A stretch of DNA of 64,000 nt from Harmonia axyridis (taxonomy: Eukaryota > Arthropoda > Insecta > Coleoptera > Coccinellidae): the NCBI RefSeq assembly GCF_914767665.1, contig NC_059502.1, positions 44,503,812 to 44,567,811 of the forward strand. The letters run 5' to 3'. A model generated the notes under the pieces. That model had not been told where the DNA came from. It saw nothing but the letters and a program-made list of their open reading frames with translations, and ran no database searches. Shown here in pieces: positions 36,516-48,589 of this stretch. Each line of letters begins with the position of its first letter. The stretch's first letter is position 1. A program made the translations under genes and the position numbers.

Positions 36516-36591
36516 GCGTCTGTGACACGGCACACACAATTATACCAAAGTCACACTGATGAGTCCGGTGTGTGTGCCAGGGACGAAACGC
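36516..36591 (+). ncRNA. Hammerhead ribozyme, copy A (intact core)
   Basis: Self-cleaving RNA motif. Stem III GCGT (36516-36519) with ACGC (36588-36591); cleavage site after C36520 (GUC); stem I TGTGAC (36521-36526) with GTCACA (36550-36555); core CTGATGA (36556-36562); stem II GTCC (36563-36566) with GGAC (36581-36584); core GAA (36585-36587). Every invariant core base is present. The open end is stem III, only four pairs long. Loop I bases 36529-36538 (GGCACACACA) are the exact complement of loop II bases 36569-36578 (TGTGTGTGCC), so the loops could form a pseudoknot, or a competing fold. The B box of the tRNA-like head ends 32 bases upstream. Confidence 0.85.
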
Positions 36592-37240
36592 ATAAGTAGG
36601 CATATGTGCTATCCAACAAAAGTATGTTCGCTTTCTTGGGTTGGCAGATCGAATGTCCCTATCATCGGGAACAAAAATTAATTTCGGAAATTTGTACTTT
36701 GGTCGGGAGACACAAAAATAATATTAAAGTAAATATAATAATTTAACATAATTGTTATATTCCGCTAAAGATCGAAATGTCGAAATATCAACAGAAAATG
36801 GTTTTCTCATTACCTATGTTATAATTATCAACAGAATTAAATATTTATTTTTCAGCTTGCCACATCTATCAGAATCAATTATAACCATATATAAGGGGTA
36901 CATTTGTATTTATCTATGAATATAACCACGCTTAAAATGAAATCACGGAATGCAGATTACAGAAACCACAAAATACAAATATACCCCAAGCTACACTAGC
37001 GCCATCTATTTATCCTGTCCGCTGGACACTTTTTCAATGCGAACTGTGGACCATAGATAACAATTAAATTAAGCTGGAAATGAAGAAACGAAATACAGAT
37101 AATTTTGTGGGATTGGAATTTTTTATTTCGAGCACAGTTTAGAAACTATCTGTTCGAAAATTATTATTATGATTATATATATTATTATTGAAATTTAATA
37201 TGAGGCGCACGCGCACTTCTATATTCTACCTTATAGACTA

Positions 37241-37377
37241 AGGGCCAGTTGCACCATTTGCCTAAACATTAATTAAAAATTTAAACGTTGATTACTCTAT
37301 GATTTCTCAAGAGAAATCAGAAAATAATCAATGTTTAAATTTTAATCAATGTTTAGGCAAATGGTGCAACTGGCCCC
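37241..37377 (+). mobile_element. Hairpin MITE, copy A (137 bp)
   Basis: Near-complete palindrome: AGGGCCAGTTGCACCATTTG at one end and its complement ending CAACTGGCCCC at the other, with an inner perfect palindrome GATTTCTCAAGAGAAATC. It is flanked by TA on both sides, as expected for Tc1/mariner-type target duplications. No coding capacity. Confidence 0.8.
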
Positions 37378-38030
37378 TAATATAAGGTATATGGCTCGAC
37401 CTGTACATAGTTAAGAAGAAGAAAAATATTCTATGTTCGTCAACCATGCCGGGTTGACAAATTGTAAGTAACCTCAGTTTAGCGAACATTCTTCCAAGAG
37501 TTACTTTATAAACAGTTGTTGAAGTGATATTTCTAGTGGAAAGTTTCATGTTTGAATAGAAAATTGTTTGAATATGGAGGTAATTTTTTTAATACTAGCT
37601 TAGGGTTGTTTTAATTTATTCGAATATTTTCAAATATCAGTTATATTTCATGTAGTTGGTTTTTTTTATTGGTTTATGGATTTTCCACCATCATAACAAA
37701 AAATTTATCACAATTCATGAAATTTCGACTTTTCAGTTTGTTTTCATGTTTTCTGGAAGTCATAGACTACTCCATTCAATGAGAAATTGCAGTTTTCCTT
37801 ATTTGAAGTTTTTCCTCGAAAACTCTTCAAGTATAGAGTTTGCTTGAGACCCCTCTCTTTTTATATCTACGTAAATTTGACTGAATGAACAAAAAAATAT
37901 AGATTTTCCCGAAAAACTTTTCATTAGATATCTATAGGAATCTCTTCAACTTATGAACTGTTCAGCTTATACTCAAGTATTGCCATATTGCTGAAATTAT
38001 CATCAACCAAGCTATCTGAAAATGCAATAA

Positions 38031-38150
38031 TATACTGGGTGTGCCGTTTGAAATAAGAAGGTAGTAATCTGAAATTGATTAAATTTTCAGCACAAAATTA
38101 TTATTAGTTTTCCAAAAACAATAAGCCATCGCGGTGAATCACTCTGTACA
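38031..38150. repeat. Possible small inverted-repeat element
   Basis: The ends TATACTGGGTG and CACTCTGTACA are inverted with 8 of 11 matching positions, and the start resembles ends of small insect DNA elements. It is present in the other units (near 44391 and 50810), so its boundaries cannot be tested here. Confidence 0.25.
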
Positions 38151-38340
38151 TCATTATCATTCAGCCTTCTGCTTCCACTGAGGGATATAAATTTCGCCTT
38201 ACTGGTTTATGACTGTTTTGCAATTATCTCTGGCCAAGCGTTTTTATAGACTATTTCAAGGGACTTTGGATATACTATATACAGAAATATTATAATTTCC
38301 AAAATGATTACAACTATTATATTGTTATTTTTTTTTTCAG

Positions 38341-40379
38341 AATCTACATTTCTAATTCTACATTCTAACTGCGTTAGAAGAAGAAGAGGTCCGTATTATA
38401 AATAATATATTATTTAGCAATTCTAGTGAATACAAATTACCCTGTAGAGTTAAACAAAAATTTTCTGCAAGTAAGTATAGAGATCTTAAAAGAATTATTC
38501 ATGGTCAAAATGAATATGTAATATAATAATGAATCAACTTATATCAACTTTTTCAGAAAATGAGTGTAGAAAATCTGTAATCAATTACAATGCATTATCA
38601 ATTACAAATCCTTCTATCCAGAATGAGATGACAGGAAAACATTCGAAACCTTCAACTCCCCCTAGTTCAGCTGTAAAAACAGTTGAAATTAATGCAAGAG
38701 ATAATACAGAGATAATCAAAAATGATACAATTTCCAATAGGACAATTGAAAAAATTGAAAGTAGCATCTCGAATAAAAATGAATCTAAAATTGAGGAGCC
38801 CACAGTAAATGTATGGAAAAAATCATGGGCTAGTCTATTTGATAAAAATGTTAAAACAATATCGAATGAGAAAATAGATAATAAAATTAATGATTCACAT
38901 GAAACATATTTGAACCATACAAAAGTAGTCAAAAAAATAGATTCAGCCACTCATATAATAGGAGGTGAGTTCAAAACCATATCTTTTTTTATATATTCAT
39001 CTTACTTTCAACTAACAATTTGCTTACATCTACAGAAGATAATTATTTTACTTAGTTGAACCCATTTTACTTGATGAAAAGTGGAATGCTTTGGTTTTCA
39101 CCTACAAATATCAGTGAAAATTCAAGTTTCTATCATGGTTAGTAATATTTTTTAATTTTCAGAATTTCTCAAGAACTATAAAATTGATGGGACCCAAACC
39201 AGTTTTAAACCCAGGGGTTTACGAAACAAAAGTAACTTTCGTTATATAAACTCAATATTACAAGCCTTACTTGCTTGCCCACCACTTTGTAATCTCCTCA
39301 AACGGCTATCAGAGAACTTCACTCACAATAATGCACTGAAATCAATAACAATGAGTGAAAATATGTAAGTATAAATTAATATAATTTGCAACTTTGATTG
39401 AATAACAATTTTATATATGTATTTTCATTATTCAATTATTCCAGGTGTAAATTTATGAATAACTTCGATAATCTGCCCAATGTAAGACGCGAGTCACGTT
39501 CAAAAAAGAAAAACAAGAAGCAAACTTTCGTCAATATAGACAATGGCAATTCGTTTGAGGCCTCATCGTTTTATACGATGCTAAACGGAACACGTAGCGA
39601 TTCTTTCCTTGTTGAAGGCCAATAAGAAGACGCCGAAGAATTCTTGGGCCTTCTGTTGAATGGACTCAATGATGAAATGATGGGAATAATGAAATTGATT
39701 ATTCATGACGAAAATATTCAAGAAGTGAAAATAGATGTGGATGATTGGTCCTAGGAACGAAGGGAATGTAACAAGAGAAATACAAATGGACAAGACACCG
39801 ATTAGTGATATATTCGGAGGACTTCTCTGTTCAAGAATCCATAAAACCGGAGACGAAACTTCAGAAAATATTGAACCATTCCTAACATTGCCATTAAATA
39901 TTAAGAAAGCAAATAACATAGCTGAAGCTTTAAAAGGCCTTACAACCAAGAACAAACTAAAGGGTCTGACATCATCGAAAACGAAAGAAACGGTTGAAGC
40001 ATGGCAGCAAGTGATGATAGAGAAGTTGCCTGTAGTTTAAGTATTACATTTGAAATGCTTCGAATACAGAATGAATGGCTGCACTAAAATAATGAAGACT
40101 ATAGAATTTCCCATCAATCTGCAGATTGATTCTAAAATATTATCTGGAAGGACGAATGCTTCAGCGGAGAGACAATATAAATTAATATCTGTAGTATACC
40201 ATGTAGGAAAGGAGGCCAGCTATGGGCATTATATAGCAGATACTTTCCATTCGGGGTATAATACATGGTTGAGGTTTGATGACTCTAAAATAAACAGAAT
40301 TACAGAAGAAGATGTTCTTAAACGTCAAGGAGATAGAGTTCCTTATTTATTATTTTATCGAAGGAGTGATACGGTGTGA
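38341..40379 (+). pseudogene. USP10-like pseudogene, copy A
   Basis: USP10 is a cysteine protease that removes ubiquitin. Three exons with GT-AG boundaries are seen: 38341-38964 (donor GTGAGT), 39163-39364 (donor GTAAGT) and 39445-40379. The first contains the KSWASLF motif diagnostic of USP10 (about 38818). The second contains the catalytic box, but the codon for the active cysteine is CGT at 39240-39242 (Arg, NFRYINS). The third contains EDAEEFLG, GPRN, FGGLLCSR, VLHLKCFEY, GHYIADTF and WLRFDD. Lesions: cysteine lost; TAA after VEGQ at 39623; an 11-base deletion near 39750 that shifts the frame; a stop in VV-VLHLK near 40036. Early exons are not found upstream. The first exon's 5' part and its 38529 ATG frame are in different frames, as in all copies. 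Confidence 0.9.
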
Positions 40380-40525
40380 AGTGTAAAGATTCATTGATAT
40401 AGTTGTTAATTTGTACAGATTAGATTCAAGGATGCTGAACATTGTAATATTTTTCTGTTGTTTCATGAGTAATGCCATGTATTGTATTTCGGGAGAATAT
40501 GATTAATTGACTTTACAATGTTATA

Positions 40526-40566
<41 letters not shown>

Positions 40567-42078
40567 AAAAAACAAATATTATATTTTAATAAACGAACTT
40601 TGTATAAATGTAAAATTTTGTTTGTTTTTTTTGAAGAAATTTCTTTTCCTAAAACTTAAATTAAATTTTTGCAAGAACTACTATCTCAGAAGGAAAAAAA
40701 GATCGTCTTCGTGAAAATTCCAATCAACCATAAACAGTATTAGCTATTTCAGGACTTTGGACTCTTTATTCCTTTTTCTTTGCTCTTGAAATCAGGTGAA
40801 TTTCGCTCAATGTATAAAAAAAAACTTGACCAAAGTTTATAATTTTCCCCTGTGTTCAGCGGCGCTACGTTCTCCTACTTCTGTAACCTAGATAAATGAG
40901 GATATTTTGGAAGATCGTACTTCATGCACAAGAATCATGTAATTTTTTTTTGTTTCACAAATATCACAAATATACCAGTCGTGAACTCTGAATTAACCTA
41001 TATCTATAATGACCCAGAACAAAACACTCATTAATTTCCGTTTTATAACCTATTATTCCTTTTCCTGGGTCAGAACAATTTTTTTGGAGAATTCTCGTCT
41101 CTGAATACTATAAAATTTCTTTTTTCTATTGGTCCTCTAATTCACTTGAAAATAAAAACTTAGTTGAATAATTACTCAAAAAAAAATTCTGTCCAAGGTC
41201 AGATTGGATTTCTTCAAATTTTATTATTCTGGATATTAGACATGAGAACTCAGAATATATTGAATTTCTCTCTTACTACAGTTGAAGGTCTGTGCTTATA
41301 ATTTACATCTGGTGTACGCTAGTAGTTTCGATTGTCTGGGATACCAACTATTCAATGGCATAGGCCTCGATTTGGTAACATTTTGGATGTTCCACCATTT
41401 ACTAATGTAAATGCCTAAAACCTCTAGAATTTGCTTCTGAATAAGGATTGGTCAAGTCTATTCAATTCTTTTACATTTTTAGACCTCAGATTTAAAAAAA
41501 TAGAAAAATTCGTCTTTTCGCAATTCAGAATCAAACAATAATTGACCAATGAAATAGAGTAATGTCTAGAAATGACAATGCATATGAAATATGAAAGCAA
41601 GGTTTCAAATGAATAAACTGCTTATTGCTAAATTCATATGTTAGAATCTTATATTCAATTTTTATATTTTTTTATTTATAAAATCCCAATTCTATTCATG
41701 TTTCTTTGGACGAATACCAGTTTCTACTATGAAATGAATGATTACAATTCAATTGTATCTATCAATTTCAACATATGTGATCCACAATTTCAATATTTTT
41801 TTTCAATTATTCCTGAAAAGTGATCATTCAAACTTTCATTCTTAACTTCACAAATGATTAATTACTCAACTATCTAATCATCATCAGTGAATAGTAACGA
41901 ATATTCATAAATATCAACTACTCACTGAATAGAAAACTATTCACTGAATAGCTAGAAGGCTAATTTATTAGAGTATAATCTATGATCTAAGGTAAATTTC
42001 ATAAAAAACTTCAAAAAAGGAGAAAGTGTGGCGGCTTCTCATAAAGCTCCACATAGCAACAATAAATACAGCATTCGG

Positions 42079-42141
42079 TAGCCTAGACGTTAAGAGGTAG
42101 ACTCACTCACCGAGATGCGACAAGGTGCCGGGTTCGAGTCC
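42079..42141 (+). repeat. tRNA-like Pol III promoter head, copy B
   Basis: A-box TAGCCTAGACG begins at 42079 and the B box GGTTCGAGTCC ends at 42141. The sequence is the same as copy A across both boxes and the T arm. First downstream TTTT at 42459. Confidence 0.72.
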
Positions 42142-42172
42142 CGGCGGCTCCCGATGATAATAAATTCCCCAA

Positions 42173-42248
42173 GCGTCTGTGACACGGCACACACAATCAT
42201 ACCAAAGTCACACTGATGACTCCGGTGTGTGTGCCAGGGACGAAACGC
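42173..42248 (+). ncRNA. Hammerhead ribozyme, copy B (stem II damaged)
   Basis: Same layout as copy A: GCGT/ACGC stem III, GUC cleavage site with C42177, TGTGAC/GTCACA stem I, CTGATGA and GAA core. The base after CTGATGA is C (42220) instead of G, so the first stem II pair, G-C next to the core, becomes C-C. That pair is normally required, so cleavage should be weak or absent. The loop complementarity is kept, and loop I has one change (ATCATACC). Confidence 0.7.
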
Positions 42249-42862
42249 ATAAGTAGGCATATGTGCTATCCAACAAAAGTATGTTCGCTTTCTTGGGTTG
42301 GCAGATCGAATGTCCCTATTATCGGGAACAAAAAATAATTTCGGAAATTTGTACATTGGTCGGGAGACACAAAAATAATATTAAAGTAAATATAATAATT
42401 TAACATAATTGTTATATTCCGCTGAAGATCGAAATGTCGAAATATCAACAGAAAATGGTTTTCTCATTACCTATGTTTTAATTATCAACAGAATATAATA
42501 TTTATTTTTCAGCTTGCCACATCTATCAGAATCAATTATATTCATATATAAGGGGTACATTTGTATTTATCTATGAATATAACCACGTTTAAAATGAAAC
42601 CACGGAATGCAGATTACAGAAACCACAAAATACAAATATACCCTCTAGCTACACTAGCGCCTTCTATTTATCCTGTCAGCTGGACACTTTTTCAATGCGA
42701 ACTGTGGACCATAGATTACAATAAAATTAAGCTGGAAATGAAGAAACGAAATACAGATGATTTTGTGGGATTGGAATTTTTTATTTCGAGCACAGTTTAG
42801 AAATTATCTGTTTGAAAATTATTATTATTATTATATATATTATTATTGAAATTTAATATGAA

Positions 42863-44260
42863 GCGCACGCGCACTTCTATATTCTACCTAATAGACTAAG
42901 GGCCAGTTGCACCATTTGCCTAAACATTAATTAAAAATTTAAACGTTGATTACTCTATGATTTCTCAAGAGAAATCAGAAATTAATCAATGTTTAAATTT
43001 TAATCAATGTTTAGGCAAATGGTGCAACTGGCCCCTAATATAAGGTTTATGGCTCGACCTGTACATAGTTAAGACGAAGAAGAATATTCTATGTTCGTCA
43101 ACCATGCCGGGTTGACAAATTGTAAGTAACCTCAGTTTAGCGAATATTCTTCCAAGAGTTACTTTATAAACAGTTGTTGAAGTGATATTTCTAGTGGAAA
43201 GTTTCATGTTTAAATAGAAAATTGTTTGAATATGGGGGTAATTTTTTCAATACTAGCTTAGGGTTGTTTTAATTTATTCGAATATTTTCAAATATCAGTT
43301 ATATTTCATGTAGTTAGTTTTTTTTTATTGGTTTATGGATTTTCCACCATCATAACGAAAAATTTATTACAATTCATGAAATTTCGACTTTTGAGTTTCT
43401 TTTCATGTTTTCTGAAGTCATAGACTACTCCATTCAATGAGAAATTGCAGTTTTCCTTAGTTGAAGTTTTTCCTCGAAAACTCCTCAAGTATAGAATTTG
43501 TTTGAGACCCCTCTCTTTTTATATCTACATAAAATTGACTGAATGAACAAAAAAATATGCGGCGCACGCGCACTTCTATATTTCACCCAATAGACAAAGA
43601 GCCAGTTGCATCATTTGCCTAAACATTAATTAAAAATTTAAACGTTGATTACTCTATGATTTCTCAAGAGAAATCAGAAATTAATCAATGTTTAAATTTT
43701 AATCAATGTTTAGGCAAATGGTGCAACTTGCCCCTAATATTAGGTATATGGCTCGACCTGTACATAGTTAAGAAGAAGAAAAATATTCTATGTTCGTCAA
43801 CCATGCCGGGTTGACAAATTGTAAGTAACCTCAGTTTAGCGAACATTCTTCAAAGAGTTACTTTATAAACAGTTGTTGAAGTGATATTTCTAGTGGAAAG
43901 TTTCATGTTTAAATAGTTAATTGTTTGAATATGGAGGTAATTTTTTTAATACTAGTTTAGGGATATTTTCATTTCTTCGAATATTTTCAAATATCAGTTA
44001 TATTTTATGTAGTTAGTTTTTTTTTATTGGTTTATGAATTCTCAACTTTCTTAACGAAAAATTTATTACAATTCAAGATATTTCGACTTTTTAGTTTCTT
44101 TTCATGTTTTCTGGAAGTCATAGACTACTCCATTCAATGAGAAATTGCAGTTTTCCTTAGTTGAAGTTTTTCCTCGAAAACTCTTCAAGTATAGAGTTTG
44201 CTTGAGACCCCTCTCTTTTTATATCTACGTAAATTTGACTGAATGAATAAAAAAATAAAG
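42863..44260 (+). repeat. 699-bp internal tandem duplication in unit B, with two MITEs
   Basis: The segment starting GCGCACGCGC at 42863 is repeated from 43562. Each half holds a hairpin MITE: 42899-43035 (clean ends) and about 43599-43735 (end degraded to AGAGCCAGTTGCATC). Unit A has a single copy; unit C has the same duplication. Confidence 0.8.
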
Positions 44261-44698
44261 ATTTTTCCGAAAAACTTTTCATTAGATATCTATAGGAATC
44301 TCTTCAACTTATGAACTGTTCAGCTTATACTCAAGTATTGCCATATTGCTGAAATTATCATCAACCAAGCTATCTGATAATGCAATAATATACTGGGTGT
44401 GCCGTTTGAAATAAGAAGGTAGTAATCTGAAATTGATTAAATTTTCAGCACAAAATTATTATTAGTTTTCCATAAACAATAAGCCATCGCGGTGAATCAC
44501 TCTGTACATCATTATCATTCAGCCTTCTGCTTCCACTGAGGGATATAAATTTCGCCTTACTGGTTTATGACTTTTTTGCAATTATCTCTGGCCAAGCGTT
44601 TTTATAGACTATTTCAAGGGACTTTGGATATACTATATACAGAAATATTATAATTTCCAAAATGATTTCCACTATTATATTGTTATTTTTTTTTTCAG

Positions 44699-46750
44699 AA
44701 TCTACATTTCTTGGAGTTGACTCAGTTAGAAGAAGAAGAGGTATTATTAATAATATATTATATACCAATTCTAGTGAATACAAATTACCCTGTAGAGTTA
44801 AACAAAAATTTTCTGCAAGTAAGTATAGAGATCTTAAAAGAATTATTCATGGTCAATATGAATATGTAATATAATAATGAATCAACTAATATCAACTTCT
44901 TCAGAAAATGAGTGTAGAAAATCTGTAATCAATTACAATGCATTATCAATCACAAATCCTTTTATCCAGAATGAGATGACAGGAAAACATTCGAAACCTT
45001 CAACTCCCCCTAGTTCAGCTGTAAAAACAGTTGAAATTAATGCAAGAGATAATACAGAGATAATCAAAAATGATACAATTTCCAATAGGACAATTGAAAA
45101 AATTGAAAGTAGCATCTCGAATAAAAATGAATCTAAAATTGAGGAGCCCACAGTATATGTATGGAAAAAATCATGGGCTAGTCTATTTGATAAAGATGTT
45201 AAAACAATATCGAATGAGAAAATAGACAATAAAATTAATGATTCACATGTAACATCTTCAAAACATACAAAAGTAGTCTAAAAAATAGATTCAGCCACTC
45301 ATATGTTAGGAGGTGAGTTCAAAACCATATCTTTTTTTATATATTTATCTTACTTTCAACTAACAATTTGCTTACATCTACAGTAGATAATTATTTTACT
45401 TAGTTGAACCCATTTTACTCGATGAAAAGTGGAATGCTTTGGTTTTCACCTACAGATATCAGTGAAAATTCAAGTTTCTATCATGGTTAGTAATATTTTT
45501 GAATTTTCAGAATTTCTCAAGAACTATTAAATTGCTGGGACGCAAACCAGTTTTAAACCCAGGTGTTTACGAAACAAAAGTAACTTTTGTTATATAAACT
45601 CAATATTACAAGCCTTACTTGCTTGCCCACCACTTTGTAATCTCCTCAAACGGCTATCAGAGAACTTCACTAACAATAATGCACTGAAATCAATAACAAT
45701 GAGTGAAAATATGTAAGTATAAATAAATATAATTTGCAACTCTGATTGAATAACAATTTTATATATGTATTTTCATTATTCAACTAATCCAGGTGTAAAT
45801 TTATGAATAACTTCGATAATCTGCCCAATGTAAGACGCAAGTCACGTTCAAAAAAGAAGAACAAGAAGCAAACTTTCGTCAATATAGACAATGGCAATTC
45901 GTTTGAGGCCTCATCGTTTTATACGATGCTAAACGGAACACGTAGCGATTCTTTCCTTGTTGAAGGCCGACAAGAAGACGCCGAAGAATTCTTGGGCCTT
46001 CTGTTGAATGAACTCAATGATGAAATGATGGGAATAATGAAATTGATAAGCCATGACGAAAATATTCAAGCAGCTAAAAAAGAAGTGAAAATAGATGTGG
46101 ATGATTGGAAAGTTATTGGTCCTAGGAACGAAGGGAATGTAACAAGAGAAATACAAATGGACAAGACACCGATTAGTGATATATTCGGAGGACTTCTCTG
46201 TTCAAGAATCCTTAAAATCGGAGACGAAACTTCAGAAGATATTGAACCATTCCTAACATTGCCATTAAATATTAAGAAAGCAAATAACATAGCTGAAGCA
46301 TTAGAAGGCCTTACAACCAAGAACAAACTAGAGGGTCTGACATCATCGAAAACGAAAGAAACGGTTGAAGCATGGCAGAAAGTGATGATAGAGAAGTTGC
46401 CTGTAGTTTTAGTATTACATTTGAAATGCTTTGAATACAGAATGAATGGCTGCACTAAAATAATGAAGACTATAGAATTTCCCATCAATCTGCAGATTGA
46501 TTCTAAAATATTATCTGGAAGGACGAATACTTCAGCGGAGAGACAATATAAATTAATATCTGTAGTATACCATGTAGGAAAGGAGGCCAGCTATGGGCAT
46601 TATATAGCAGATACTTTCCATTCGGGGTATAATACATAGTTGAGGTTTGATGACTCTAAAATAAACAGAGTTACGGAAGAAGATGTTCTTAAACGTCAAG
46701 GAGATAGAGTTCCTTATTTATTATTTTATCGAAGGAGTGATACGGTGTGA
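44699..46750 (+). pseudogene. USP10-like pseudogene, copy B
   Basis: Exons 44699-45312, 45511-45712 and 45793-46750 with the same splice sites as copy A. The catalytic cysteine codon is present (TGT, 45588-45590, NFCYINS), but a TAA at 45528-45530 lies 20 codons before it. Other lesions: TAA at 45279-45281 in the first exon, and TAG at 46637-46639 replacing the Trp of WLRFDD, which cuts off the catalytic Asp region after the His. The third exon has an otherwise open 278-codon frame from an internal Met at 45803, with EDAEEFLG, GPRN, FGG, VLHLKCFEY and GHYIADTF; alone it lacks both the cysteine and the Asp. Confidence 0.9.
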
Positions 46751-48495
46751 AGTGTAAAGATTCATTGATAAAATTGTTAATTTGTACAGATTAGATTTAA
46801 GGATGCTGAACATTGTAATATTTTTCTGTTGTTTCATGAGTAATGCCATGAATTGTATTTCGAGAGAATAAGATAAATTGACTATACAATGTTATATATA
46901 TATATATATGTATATCAAAAATAAATATTATATTTTAATAAACGAACTTTGTATGAATGTAAAATTTTGTTTGTTTTTTTGAAGAAATTTCTTTTCCTAA
47001 AACTTAAATTAAATTTTTATAAGAACTACGATCTCAGAAAGGAAAAGAAGGTCGTCTTCGTGAAAATTCCAATAAACCATTAGCAGTATTAGCTATTTCA
47101 GGACTTTGGACTCTTTATTCCTTTTTTTTTGCTCTTGAAATCAGGTGAATTTCGCTCAATGTAATAAAAAAAAACTTGACCAAACTTTATAATTTCCCCC
47201 TGTGTTCAGCGGCGCTAAGTTCTTCTACTTCTGTAACCTAGATAAATGAGGATATTTTGGAAGATCGTACCTCATGCACTCGAATCATGTAATTTTTTTT
47301 TGTTTCACAAAAATCATAAATATACCAGTCATGAACTCTGAATTAACCTATATCTTTAATGACCCAAAACAAAACACTCATTAATTTCCGTTTTATAACC
47401 TATTATTCCTTTTCCTGGGTCAGAACAATTTTTTTGGATAATTCTCGTCTCTGATTACTATAAAATTTTTTTCTTCTATTGGTCCTCTAATTCACTTGAA
47501 ATTCAAAACTTAGTTGAATAATTACTCAAAAAAAAGATCTGTCCAAGGTCAGTTTGGATTTCTTTAAATTTTATCATCCTGGATATTAGACATGAGAACT
47601 CAGAATATATTGAATTTCTCTCTTACTACAGTTAAAGGTCTGTGCTTATAATTTACATCTGGTGTACGCTAATAGTTTCGATTGTCTGGGATACCAACTA
47701 TTCAATGGCATAGGCCTCGATTTGGTAACATTTTGGATGTTCCACCATTTACTAATGTACATGCCTAAAACTTTTAGAATTTGCTTCTGAATAAGGATTG
47801 GTCAAGTCTATTCAATTCTTTCACATTTTTAGACCTCAGATTTAAAAGAATAGAAAAATCCGTCGTTTCGCAATTCAGAATCAAACAATAATTGACCAAT
47901 GAAATAGAGTAATGTCTAGAAATGACAATGCATATGAAATATGAAAGGAAGGTTTCAAATGAATAAACTCTGCAATCGATTAAAAAGACGGCATTAAATT
48001 TCGAATGTAGTATCTTATATTGTTATTATTAGAACTCTTTATTGCTAAATTCATATGTTAGAATCTTATATTCAAGTTTTATTTTTTTTTATTTAAAAAA
48101 TCCCAATTCTTTTCATGTTTCTTTGGACGAATACCAGTTTCTACTATGAAATGAATAATTACAATTCAATTGTATCTATCAATTTCAACATATGTGATCT
48201 CCAATTTCAATATCTTTTTTCAATTATTCCTGAAAAGTGATCATTCAAACTTTCATTCGTAACTTCACAAATAATTAATTACTCAACTATCTAATCATCA
48301 TCTGTGAATAGTAACGAATATTCATAAATATCAACTACTCACTGAATAGAAAACTATTCACTGAATAGCTAGAAGGCTAATTTCTAAGAGTATATTCTAT
48401 GTTCTAAGGTAAATTTCATAGAAAACTTCAAAAAGGATGAAAGTGTGGCGGCTTCTCATAAAGCTCCACATAGCAACAATAAACACAGCATTCGG

Positions 48496-48558
48496 TAGCC
48501 TAGACGTTAAGAGGTAGACTCACTCACCGAGATGCGACAAGGTGCCGGGTTCGAGTCC
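48496..48558 (+). repeat. tRNA-like Pol III promoter head, copy C
   Basis: A-box from 48496, B box GGTTCGAGTCC ending at 48558, perfect T arm, first downstream TTTT at 48876. It is the same as copies A and B across the promoter boxes. Confidence 0.72.
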
Positions 48559-48589
48559 CGGCGGCTCCCGATGATAATAAATTCCCCAA

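Larger units (their letters stand above)
34680..38340 (+). other. USP10 3' flank and spacer, repeat unit A
   Basis: No gene is seen. It holds the USP10 3' untranslated sequence with two AATAAA motifs, a short TA-rich microsatellite near 34821, AT-rich spacer, a cluster of small palindromes built on ATTCACTGAAT at 36229-36300, the tRNA-like/hammerhead unit (36422-36591), a hairpin MITE (37241-37377), a possible small inverted-repeat element (38031-38150) and the pyrimidine-rich end of an intron before the exon at 38341. Frames of 60-67 codons here are not shared intact between repeat units. Confidence 0.8.
40380..44698 (+). other. USP10 3' flank and spacer, repeat unit B
   Basis: The same order as unit A, with close sequence match. 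Differences: a (TATATG)n microsatellite at 40521-40568, a deletion of about 60 bp near 41620, a 699-bp internal tandem duplication (two MITEs), and the mutated hammerhead. A 79-codon frame at 42561-42800 is matched at 48978 in unit C but broken in A. I see no gene. Confidence 0.8.

Noticed and set aside
38585..38950. Minus-strand frames of 98-140 codons opposite USP10 exons (also 44933, 46066, 51351, 52470)
   Set aside because: They are antisense shadows of the exons and have no recognisable motifs.
42561..42800. 79-codon frame conserved at 48978
   Set aside because: Both copies come from the same duplication and the frame is broken in unit A. There is no known domain.
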